Shown in pieces: positions 53,001-64,000 of a DNA stretch of 64,000 nucleotides. The stretch covers positions 4,662,294-4,726,293 of the forward strand of contig NC_059482.1 of the NCBI RefSeq assembly GCF_018139145.2, read 5' to 3'. Numbering within the stretch: position 1 is the stretch's first letter; each line of letters begins with the position of its first letter. The notes beneath the pieces were generated by a model. The model saw nothing but the letters and a program-made list of their open reading frames with translations. It did no database searches and was not told the origin of the DNA. The position numbers and the translations under genes were made by a program. This DNA is from Gymnogyps californianus (Eukaryota > Chordata > Aves > Accipitriformes > Cathartidae).

Positions 53001-56000
53001 TTCTCACTAAAAGGTTAAAAAAATAAGCGTATCTGTGGATTGCCTCTTCAGCAAGGAACGAAAATTGTACAACAGCAACATTTTCCTGCAGAAAAAAAGG
53101 ACATTCAGAGAAGGGTGCACTGTCTGTTTAGTAGAATGTTGGGAAAAATCTTATAAAAATGCATACTACTAACCACAATATTCATAGCTCATCAATCCTG
53201 ACATGTTCTGGAATATGCTAGTAACAAACTATGTCACTTCAACTGGGTTCGACAGCAGGTAAATTATATCGTGTAAGAGTTTAACTAAAATGAAGTTGCT
53301 CACCAAAAATATCTTGATCTAGATAGGATTTTCAATGCTAGAAAAATGTTCTATTACTAATGAAACGACAAGAAAAGTGAAATTAAGTTTATTTTTCTGC
53401 TTTATATTCTGCTGTACCTAGCAGAAGATCATAGAAAGCAGAACTGCATAAATGTATGGAAACTTTTTTTTTAACCTTTTTTCTGAACATGTTCATTTTC
53501 AGAACCACATTTATCTTTTAAAATTATCCATCAAACGCTGTAACTGAACATATTTCAGCCTTTAGATTTTGAATACAGTGTTGAATAGCCATGCTGACTG
53601 ATCACTTCACTCACATGGCATTGCTGGTACACTCTGACTCTACCTCCCTTATAAACATTTATAGGGCTGGAATAAGTATCTTCCAGCTCAAAGCTTCATG
53701 GCAGCATATGGTAGTATGATTATCCTATCCAATAGCATGACTACTATTGTAATCTATAAATATTCATATCAAAATGAAATTTCTTAAACTCACATTATTA
53801 GAAAACAGATGCATGAACAGCCACTACTGCCATCACAGCAAACCTGGTGTTTGCTGTACAAATAAGTGTTTGACTTGCTGTATTTCAAGATTCACGTCAT
53901 ACAGCTAGTTTGGGCTTTTCTACAGTATTTAGTATTTGTATAATAATATTTTGTAAGTAATAGATGTAGTTAATTTAACAGACACAATCCAGTAACGTAG
54001 AAATGGGCTCACATTGAAAGCTATAGTGCAAAAACTTATTTGCAGTTGCCAACAGCCGTGAAGGCCCAATTTTTACCCGAAAATGGTTTTATTGGTGATT
54101 TTGTTGCTGGAAGTATCTTTAATCTTCAGTATTTTCTGGAAGAATGCAAACTATTTTTCTGTGATCTTGCTTTTATATCTGCTGTAGTTTTGTAACCTGA
54201 TCACAAGAAATAAGGTTAGTGAATAACATGACACTTGGTCAGCCTACAGGTATGGAGCCAAGTATTTTTTTAAAGTCCTTCCCACAGAGAGAAACCTAGT
54301 ATCAGTGTTCATTGTTGTCAAGTCACACAGCATACTTGGCTGTTTTCTTTCTTGTCATAATGCAACCTTTATTTGTAAAGTTAACATCTAAAGATCAAGA
54401 GGCCAACTAAAAAGTGTATCATAATCAAAGGATGAAAAAAATAGGGGAATTCTGTATTTACTGAGGTGATCATCGATACAATAGCCTAAGAAATATTTCT
54501 CTAATCGTCATTCAATCTTCACATCACCTATTCTGTGACTTCCAAGAAATTTCACTTTTCTCTTACCAAGACAGGTTTCTGTACATACATGTTCCCTCAA
54601 GTAAACTTTACTCCAAATCTGTGTATAATTATCGGTAACATTTCTTAGACTTATTTTTTGTTCCTTCTACCAACAACCACAAAAGCTCATTTACCTTATG
54701 CAGAATGTAATTAGTAGGTATCGTATTTATTTGACAGCTTTCTCATTTTCTCAATTCTATGTAATTTGACAGGGACCATTACAGATCTGTAACTAGTCTT
54801 TCAGAATGACTTTCACAAGGTTAGTTCACTTATTAATTGACCCTTGGTAATGGTAATTTAAGAAGCATATTAATCTCATCTGTCAGTTCTAACAGATACT
54901 AGATGTATAAAATAATTTGTCTTTTGCAAGGAGCCTTGCAACAGAAATGAAGTGTCTAAATTTTTAATTAATATGCATTTTCTTTCAACAAATGAGACTG
55001 GAGTGGAAGGAGACCTCTTTTCAGTGGTTTTCTTTATTCTCCTTTACAGCTCCTGCATTTTCTTATTATGAAGATAAACACTATTTCACCAGTCAATAAA
55101 GCCTATGATCTAAATAATCTTCTACAAAGGACATTGCGGTATTCTCAACACAGATCCCTGAAACTTAAAAATGTGTGAACAAAGCATTCAGCACTTCAAC
55201 AGCAGTGTCGTCTTATTACATTTCCAGATTAACAGTTTCTGGAATTCAAGGAGATTTAATTCACTAAGAATATTAAACAAAAGATTACTATTCAGAAATT
55301 GAAAAACTTCAACCAGTATCAGATGCTTGGAGTTGTAATCTTTTTAAATCTGGTTTTCTAATGCATCATAGGTTGAGCAGAGCCTGCAGTTTTTGTCTAA
55401 GGAAGAGGTATACAAAATTCTTAATCCAAAGTACTAGTAAGGGCAATGTGTAAATTCTCCTCCTTTATCTTATTCATTAACTAAATAATGGGACCAGTTA
55501 ACAGCAAGGGGAAGAGAGAGAAGAACTGTGTAAAGAATCAGTTGTGCCTTTAGTGTGTGATTATCTGCATTTCACAACACATGGGTGAAACACAGCTCCC
55601 CGCATAAACACTCCAAAAGGGCATAAGCATTTACTGATGAATGTGCACGGTCCCCATTAAGGTTAGCACACGTTTGAGGTGGAACAGAAATCCTATGGTC
55701 TCTATTTAAAACAGAGAAGTCAAGAAAGTACGAGGTAAAAGCTGAGGTCCTCCTCCACCCCCCTTCTTCTACTTTTCCTTTTGTGTCCAAAGAATGAAGA
55801 GACCTTCTGAAAGGTAACTTTACAAAGAGTAGATCCTTATGCTGTAAACCCAAGGAGGCTATACTAAGAAAGCATATCAGGCAAATATTTCTGCCTTACC
55901 CTACAACCTCTTACAGACTCAACTATCTTTTACTTCATGCTGGCAGCAGACTTCTACTGTTAACATATAGCAGCAATGCAAAATCCTACCAGCTCTACAG

Positions 56001-59000
56001 GGTATAAAGCCCTTACTAGCATCAGAGATTTTACTATGTAGACACCCTGCAAAATTAACCATGCAGAACAGACTGCCATACAATGATTACAACCAGTGGG
56101 TCCACAACACACTCACAGAGGGCCTTCAGGAAAAAGGAAAGTCTGGAGACTGCGGAGGGTGGGTAACTGCCCTGGGTGCTTGCATTCAACCCTCTGGATG
56201 GGGGTGGGGGACCAAATGCGATGGGAGTCCATCTCACAGTGCTTGTGTTTTCTACCATGGAAAGCTACTGTGGATTAGGAATGGGAAGTAAATGTAGAGG
56301 ACACTATACTAATTCCTCATATCACTCCACATGTGATTTATTCCCCACTAATGACGACTATCTGTTATTGAGATTAATCCAGCTCCGAAATGGAGTAACA
56401 GATGTAAGACGAAAACGTTACCAACCATATTGACAAATGTTACCTTGCTCAAACTCCCACAAGTTCCACATGCATTCAGATCAGGCCAACAATTTGTTAA
56501 GAAGTAACTGTTCATGAAACGAAACAAATATCTTATATAAATGCATTATAGAAGATATAAGCAGTAATACTATGATCCCCTGTTTACTGAAGCTTATCCC
56601 ACTGGAATATTCAAGCTACTAATAATTTTGATGATTAAAAATTAGAGGCAGCTAGAACAAAAACATGGCTTTGTCTTTACAGAATTTTACAGGTATATGC
56701 ATATCCATTTCCTCACAGCCATCATGCTGGATTTTGTTGGCATGCATTTCAGATACTTTAAAAAATGGTAACCATCTTATTTATTGGCTATATCGTCACA
56801 ATGTCTCCCCCGCTGTTATAGTCTACCGCGTAAATAGGTATGCAAGCAATTTTTAAAAAAAACAAATTACCCACTTGACAGACTATAGTGTCTCCTACGG
56901 AATCATTAGTGTCAATCATGTGAGTACAAGTTTTAAGTGCTGTTGAAATGCACGCTACTTAAACAATTGATCATCATATGGAACCACTTCAAGCTTAATA
57001 CAGCCCATGAGCATACCCAGTATTAGCAACTCAGCTACTACAATACCATCTTTATTTTTAACCATACAGTAAGAATTTACTATAAAAAACAATGCCTACT
57101 TCTTCACTCACAATTAATAAAAGTCAGTTTCTTAATTTTTAACCTTCTGACTTTTGAAAAGCTATGATTTTTGATGAAGGTCACAGACGTTAGTGTACAC
57201 AAGGAATGATCCTTCAATAAAGGATATAGACCCTGTATGCAGATGTTAGAAGTCAGGGAAACCACATGAAACTGTAAAATTGGTAATAAAATTATCTTAT
57301 CTTACTGCTTGTGATTCCTAGAATTCAATGACATAATGCATTAATTTTTGCCAGCTGAACATTTGCATTTCATTTGAGGATCTGAATCTAAAATGATCCT
57401 GAAGACTTGCTAGCGAAGAACTCTGTACAGAGAGAACAAGCTTTCTACTCTGTCACAGTGTGTGTTCCTACCAGTTTATAATACAGCAGCAAAGACCAGA
57501 GATGACCTGGACCATGTATTACACTTTGCCACTGTTATTACGAGATTGGCAAACTACATTGTAACCAGCAACACCTCCTGAAAGAGTTATTGACAGCTGG
57601 AGAATCCCGACTGTTACTCACTGTTTCCAACAGCAAGTGGAGAAACTAACTAAATTGTCAAACCAAATACATTCTTAAAGCTTTACTTTACAACTTCTCA
57701 GTCCCTAACTTCCACCTAGTATCTTCACCTAAAGTTACTCTAGATCAATGTCTGTAACAAAGAAATGAAAAATTGACAAGTGGAAGGAAAGGAGGACTCT
57801 TGGACTTTCAGTGAAATTACCTTCATACATTGCAAGGTTTCTGAGTAACAAAAAAACATATTTTGCTGTTTGTTCATTTTTATACTCTGTTGTGGCCTAT
57901 TTTCTGATGATCACTTGTCTTGTATATTTGACAGGAAACCCATAGGACCAAACAACTTTCTTCACTTCCTATTATGGAGAGCAACAAAAATATTCACACC
58001 CACACATAAAAAGAACGTAAACAGCAATACATTAAGTGTTTAATTTCTGGTTTGGATGAAGTTTGAACCTTTTAATACCAGAAGCAAAATCTCTCTTTTG
58101 AAAATAGGCTGCTTCTGAAACTCAGAAGAGATGAATGCCCTACTTAATACTTTTAAAAAAGCTGAATTAGTGCATGGGTGGTCATCATCTTAGCAGTTCT
58201 ATGCATAACTGTAGAAAAACTTCACACACAGTTTTGCACATGTTTGCAAACTAGTATGTATCTCTAATAAGAGAATGAATAATTATTCACAGTGGTATGA
58301 TACACGGTGTTAGTATCCAAGCAACAGGAGCACAGAGACCAGGATGGGCCAACAGGAGATTCACGGAGCCAAAAGTCAGTGATGAGGACCTGACACCGCA
58401 CTCTGCACCTCTTGCACTAGCTCCCCTCTGATGATGAGCTCGAGTATGAAAAGTGTGCTCCCGAGAATAACTTTCAGTTTGCTTTCATTCAAAAGGAGTC
58501 CAGGGCATGATCTCCAAGCCTACTGCACAATCCGAAGCAAAACACAGTAAGAGGGGACAAGTGGAGGATTCATTTCAAAAGCTCCCTCCCAATCTAAACT
58601 AAAAGCTAATGAAGAGGCACCCTCAGATCAACTTCACAGCCTCACCTACTTAGCCACTGTGCAACCTGTGCGCTTCAAAGTCTCATCCAACTTGTCACCA
58701 GATGTACCTTCAAAATCAATTCAGTTCTAGATGATGCCTATTGCTGATTTTGCTTACTCATATTAAAAGACAAGCTTGTGGTATGAAATGTTTGCATCCT
58801 GTCTGAACAGAAGGTATGCAGGAAATCTCATGCATAAAGTTGTTTGTCCTTCATGGAGATGAAACTCCAATCGAAAATAGGCCATTATGTAGAGAGGGCT
58901 TAATTTATGCCTCCCTATATGAGCTGGAATGAAAGCAGCCCACAGAAGAACCTGAATATTGAGCTTTATCTGTGTGCAAGTCAGAATTCAAGCTTTTAAT

Positions 59001-60389
59001 GTTCATTTTGCTTTCCTGTTTTTCAAATTGTCTAGGAGAAAAAAAATAATAATTGAACACTTTTTCATATAAAATGTGCATTCTGAATAGCCATTAGCTG
59101 ACAAAAAAAAAAGAGAGGAAAAGCAGGTAACGCAACCATGTAAATCTTTGATGAGAATGGAAGCTTCAGGAAGATGTAAAAGTCAGCATGGAATATACCT
59201 AGATTAAATGGAATTTTCAATTAAGCTGTTTGAAAATGAAGTGGGTATAAATTTGGTATGTCTGCAGTTGCAATCCTGTAGGTTGCTTGGTAATGAACAT
59301 TGACAAATAAGTCTAAAAATCAGTGAAACCTCTTCCACAGGTTGCAGGATAAGGCTGTTTCAAGGTACCTATGTAATGAAGAGTTTAAGAGCAGTTTTCT
59401 CTTTTATTGGAAGATGGGAACTCTATGCGTATATGCAGAGATTAAACACGAATAGGGCAGAGGATGGGATAAGCAGGGAGAAGGGACAGATTTGTAAAAA
59501 CCCAACCATGACTTTCTAATGAGCCAAGCCAATTTTGTAAACTAAGCTTTAAAATGTAAATTGCCCTCATTCCTTCAGTAAACTGTCAGCACAGGATTTA
59601 AAAATGTGAAAGGCAACATTTCTAAAGACTGCTGACTAAAATCTATGCTCTCTTTTTTCACATTATTTCACCTTATTGCTGCTTATTATTTCTATTATGG
59701 TAATAGCAGGAATAAATCAGGATCCTTACTGGGATGAGCAGCATATAAACTACACTACATGGTTAGAGACAGGCCCTGCTCCAATAAGCTCGAAATCTAA
59801 ATTTAAAGATACCCTTGTGACTGCAAGGAAGACATCACAGTGCTATTATTTCAAATTAAAATACAATCTCTGTGCCTAATTTTGTAGTAATGTCTCAGAA
59901 ACAACCTATGCTGCACTGCCTGGACACTGTGCCATGATCTAAGCTGGGAAGAATGAATGTTAAAGTCTTAATACTATCAACTAAGTCCTTTGTAAAACTC
60001 ATGGATAGGTTTTCCTAGATCTTGATAGATCCTTACTTAGGTATTTCATCATCCATGCAGGAAGTACTAAAGGCAAGTTAGCCAAGAGTGAACCATCCAC
60101 ATAATAAGAGAGACAGTCTTATAGGTAATCAGTTATTGAAAGAGCTGATGAGAACTTGGAAGTAGCATCACTCTACCACAGCTTCAGAAGGTCAAAGCTA
60201 GCACTACACTCAAAATCTAATGATTACTTCACCTAGAAAAATTTCTGTGAGATTAGCTGTAAATCAACCAGTGGCCAAACATCAGGAAAGCAAAACAATC
60301 ATTAATGGCATAGGATGATAGCAGCACAAGAACAAATAATTAAACACAAGTACATTTAGGATGGATATACAGGGAAATTTCCAGTCAGA
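47081..60389. other. Intronic sequence, no gene seen
   Basis: About 13 kb of AT-rich unique-looking DNA. The longest ATG-initiated frame (50636-51037, 133 codons) is Lys-rich, crosses simple AT-rich sequence and has no domain I recognise. Short T and A runs occur (for example 51287-51301). A stretch at 59.76-59.79 kb vaguely resembles an old interspersed repeat but was not assigned. Confidence 0.65.
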
Positions 60390-60540
60390 GCAATGAGAGT
60401 CTGGATCAGCTTTTCAATGGGAATTTGAGCGTACAAAAATCAGATTAAAGATGGAGCTGGATCAGTTTATGCAATGAACTGTAATGACATAGATCATCAT
60501 GTACGAGACCCCTTTCAGTTCCTTTTCCAAGACTCATGAT
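60390..60540 (+). mobile_element. Ancient CR1-like LINE 3'-end fragment
   Basis: The run GAGAGTCTGGATCAGCTTTT, then AATCAGATTAAAGATGGAGC TGGATCAGTTTATG, then GAGACCCCTTTCAGTTCC and a terminal CCAAGACTCATGAT has the block order of an old CR1 end: a heavy-residue coding tail, an (A)GACTGGATAAATTTATG-like block, GACCCCTTTCAGTCCCTTCCAA and an ATTCTATGATT-like terminus. Only family-level resemblance can be claimed. Confidence 0.5.
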
Positions 60541-63329
60541 CGTTCTGGTGGTGTTCTCACTCCTTCTGTACTTTCCCTTCCCTTTGGCAGAGAGGTGTTA
60601 AAACACAGGGAAACGCAAAGTGAGATCGCCTTCCTTTTCATTAATAAAAATGTAATGTTTTTATTCATGTTTCATTTGAAGAAAAAAACCCAGGCTATTT
60701 TTCAACACATTCTGTCCAATGTGGCCAATGACTATGAGTCTTTCTGCAGTCTTTGCTCTAGACATCTCTGCTCTTTTTTCCACTGTCAATCTTTGTGAAT
60801 TTCTGCCCTATTGCTGTGAACTGCTAGATTTTGCAAATGCAGAGAACTTGTTAAAAATGATAATGATAGCAAAAATGCAAATATCACAAGTCTTCTCAAA
60901 ATTAAGGAAAATGAATAGCTAAGACAACAAACCAACAATTGTACTCACTGAAAGCAGCAACGAATCTGGCTCGGACTGCAGTAAAGCCAGGATTTCACCT
61001 TGTGTATGCAATCTGAAAATATTCAGTTTGCCATATTTTGCTTGTACCATATGGAATGTAAATATAAAAGTGAAGTCACTCCCACTCTAGAGCAATCAGC
61101 CTTGACTACAGCCACACCTAACATCTTTGCACAAACAGATGGCAAGTCTCTTAATATTTCATGGCACTGCCCCTCATAATTATAGGTTTTGCAGAAATAA
61201 ACAAAACACACATTACACAGCACTTTGCATCTTGCAATAACATAAATCAGCAATAACATTTAACACAAGTTTAGTAGATGGAACAAAAGAGCAGAAAACA
61301 AGGAATTTTTCTTTTTTTTTTAAAGAATATACAACAGACATTTACTGCCTGCATAAATTCTGTGACTTTTCAATAAAGAATGCCTTTGGTGAATATGCTT
61401 TTAACATTATAAATGTATCACTGAATGTTAATTACTACTGTAATAACTGTAAAGCTTAATGCACTACTTAACAACACTTGGTAGTTGACCATTTTTGATT
61501 GTCTAGTGCTCTCACTTCACTAGGGTTATTTAATTACAAATGGATTCTGTTATCTAGTATTAACCACCACATCAAGTACTATTATCCGATTAGTTAAGAG
61601 CATTTATTTACAAGAATTTATTAGCTAGTATTTACAATGAACAAGATAAATATTTAAGGCATATATGTATGTTCAGCAAACTAAGCTCAAGCAAAACTAA
61701 AGGTCTATCCAAATAGTTACAAGTAATTGGACAGTAAAATAGTAAATCACTTTGATAACTTCTCCCTTTCAGCTGACTTAATAAAACAATTTTCCAATCA
61801 AAAGCTGTTTTTTTGTATTTTTAAGATTTTGACACGAATTGAGGAAATGAAACTCAAGATGAAGAACCACATTCATGTCTCTTAACATTAGCTATCTATG
61901 GGTTCATCTCACTCAGTCAGGAATTACATGTTTAGAATATAATCCAAAGACCATAAAAGCCAAGAGAAGTCTCCCTTATTCCTTTTGTATTATTTTGCTA
62001 CACTATTTGCTAATCTAAATCCCATTGAAAACACGGGAATATGCCTAGTAATATGCTGAATTGGTTTATAGTCTTGCCACAGGAACCAGACAGGGTTCTC
62101 AAGGTAAGAATTGGAGATTTTTATCACCTCTACCATTGCCATTTGGACCTGCAAAAGTCAATTAACCTAAACAGCCATTTCACATCATTTCATATATCCT
62201 TCTGTTCTATAGAAAATCCATATAGAAGAATACTTCATATGACTTATGCTTAATTTCCTAAAGCTCTTTACATAGGCTTCGTATATTCTGATCTGTGATG
62301 GATGTCACTGATTTCAAAAGTGTATATTCAAGCAGTAAGGAACACTTCGAAAGAGAAAAAGTAGTAAAATCTGGATCCAGGATGGAAATTTCTACACTAG
62401 GAGAGCTGTAAGACTGGGCTAATTTATCTTTTTCAATGTTTTTTTCCCCACATTGCCTTTCCTTTACTAGCCACAGAGTAAAAATAGGAGTCCGTGAAAA
62501 TGTCACTTGTTAAGAAAGTGCTCAACTATCTTCAAAGTTCTTCAGTATCAGTACCACTCAAAGCTATTGTTACAATATGACACATGCACACATTTTCTTT
62601 TCAAAGTGAAAGAAAGTAGGTCTCCCTAAAACAAGCTGTGAGTAATTACTTCTTGAGGTTCTATTCATAAAAAACATCTGGTTTATAGTCAGGTCACATT
62701 TATTCCACATATGTTTTTGTGTGCAATTCAAGTTGATTTATTCTATTCACTAAGAGGGAAAAGAGTATTTTTTTCCTAGTGAAGACCAGTATTTTGCTGA
62801 GGTCAGATGAGTGCTCCTTTACTCTCCTGATAAAAGTAACAAAAATTACTGAGAGAAATTTAGTATCAGAATACCTTTGTTTCCTCTGTGAGCTACCTGC
62901 TAATTGAAGCACTATGGTTCACAAGCACATGTGCATGTTTCACCCCTATTAAATGGCTCATCTCAGGATCACCAGCTACTGAGCTCTCGTTGCTAAGAAA
63001 CAGTACTCAGTTATATTTGAAATATACATTATGAAAAGGTGTTGCTTTTCTTTGTGAAATAAATATGTTGCCAGATTGACAGCCGTGGAAACAGGCTGAG
63101 CGGTATGTATCGTTTCTTTCAGTGTTTCACAATATAACCAACCATGCTACCTGATTAAAGCATTTAAAAATGTGAAATGCCTGTTTAGCTGTTGCCAGTA
63201 TGCTAAGAAAAAGTATATTGTGCCAATTAGATTCAGCCTTTATTATAAAAGATGTTTATTCACATTAAGCTAGAAAGTGAAACTCAGAATCCTCATTATC
63301 TGAGAAAACATGGAATTGATACACGCATA

Positions 63330-63400
63330 TGATATACACATGTATGTATACCTTATCTCTGTGTCTATATGTGTGTATATACACACATATGTATATGTGA
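63330..63400. repeat. Alternating TG/TA tract with perfect 24-bp palindrome
   Basis: The tract is built from (TA), (TG) and (CA) dinucleotides. Bases 63367-63390 form a perfect palindrome (ATATGTGTGTAT and its reverse complement), centred between 63378 and 63379. Alternating purine-pyrimidine sequence of this kind can adopt Z-DNA or cruciform structures; no function is shown here. Confidence 0.85.
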
Positions 63401-64000
63401 TAGCAATAAGATGTGCTACTGCTGTTCTGGAGCAGACTTATACCCATGATGCTGTCCTCACTGAAGAAAATTGTTTCAACTGGACCATGCTGTTGCTCCT
63501 AAAGACGAAGAATTTAAATGCTACATTCAGACCTTCCTCTCCACTCAAGCAGACCCCTTTAACCCTTGCCAGTAAATAAAGTATGCATAACTCCAGATAA
63601 CTATTAGAGAAAAAGTAAAAGCATGGTTTGTTGAAAGACATTATTTTCTCCTAGATATAAATAAGCAAATAAATGAATACATAAATTCATAATATCTTAA
63701 AGTGCTTCTCTTGACCCTTAGATTATAAGACTATTTTGCATTTCCTGCTTTAATAAGATTATTTTTTTGCCAGCACATTAATAGTAGTCATAAAACACAC
63801 ACATTAGGAAGGGTTAATTAATCTTAACACATCTCTAACACATAAGATGAATCTCTTTTTAACAATGCATTAAATTACCACTCACTGAAATACAATTGAA
63901 AAATAAGACTACCACCTTTTCAGTTCCATTGAATCCCTCTAATTTTTTTTGCAAGAGTATTCATCTTCTTACAGATTATCAAATCTCTTGTCCCTTAGTT

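Larger units (their letters stand above)
39135..64000 (-). other. CDH13: Upstream intron of CDH13 (truncated by window edge)
   Basis: The preceding exon should encode most of EC1 with a DRE-type calcium site. No such frame with splice signals was seen up to base 64000, so the intron extends beyond the window. It contains the one clear CR1 LINE, a CpG-dense patch at 43.4-43.8 kb, weak MIR-like and CR1-like fragments and a TG/TA tract at 63.4 kb. The rest appears unique and non-coding. Confidence 0.85.

Noticed and set aside
59765..59800. ACAGGCCCTGCTCCAATAAG-like segment resembling a block of old transposons
   Set aside because: About 30 bp of loose similarity and no neighbouring blocks in the expected order.
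1..64000. CRISPR arrays, operons, phage or bacterial systems
   Set aside because: No regularly spaced repeats, no dense co-oriented coding and clear vertebrate intron features throughout.

Overview
The window is vertebrate nuclear DNA, almost certainly from a bird. It is AT-rich, CpG-poor and nearly gene-free. It contains a 5'-truncated CR1 LINE whose 3' end carries the sequence typical of avian CR1 copies, plus several older CR1-like and MIR-like scraps. There is no operon structure, no dense coding and no bacterial or phage signal.

One protein-coding exon can be supported: a 145-bp internal exon on the minus strand (39134 down to 38990), bounded by consensus splice sites. It encodes the end of extracellular cadherin repeat 1, the DQNDN calcium-binding linker and the start of repeat 2. 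The residues around the linker ([16 protein letters not shown]) identify it as T-cadherin, CDH13 (H-cadherin), a GPI-anchored cadherin. Everything to its right (39135-64000) is upstream intron and everything to its left (1-38989) is downstream intron, both truncated by the window edges. Such long introns fit the very large CDH13 gene of amniotes.

Layout by region: 1-38989 is downstream intron with a MIR-like scrap near 3.0 kb, CR1-like scraps near 10.2, 19.3 and 31.5-31.8 kb, a 27-bp tandem duplication at 27.8 kb, and scattered homopolymer, purine or T/G tracts. 38990-39134 is the exon. 39135-64000 is upstream intron with a clear CR1 copy at 40.8-41.3 kb, an isolated GC-rich CpG-dense patch at 43.4-43.8 kb, MIR-like scraps near 46.8-47.1 kb, an old CR1 3' end near 60.4 kb, and an alternating TG/TA tract with a perfect 24-bp palindrome at 63.4 kb.

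I found no credible RNA gene, CRISPR array or new multi-gene system. The many short open frames look like chance: they lack splice context, recognisable domains and often an ATG. The items most worth checking are the CpG-dense intronic patch about 4.5 kb upstream of the exon, and a few repeat-free stretches that could be conserved regulatory DNA.
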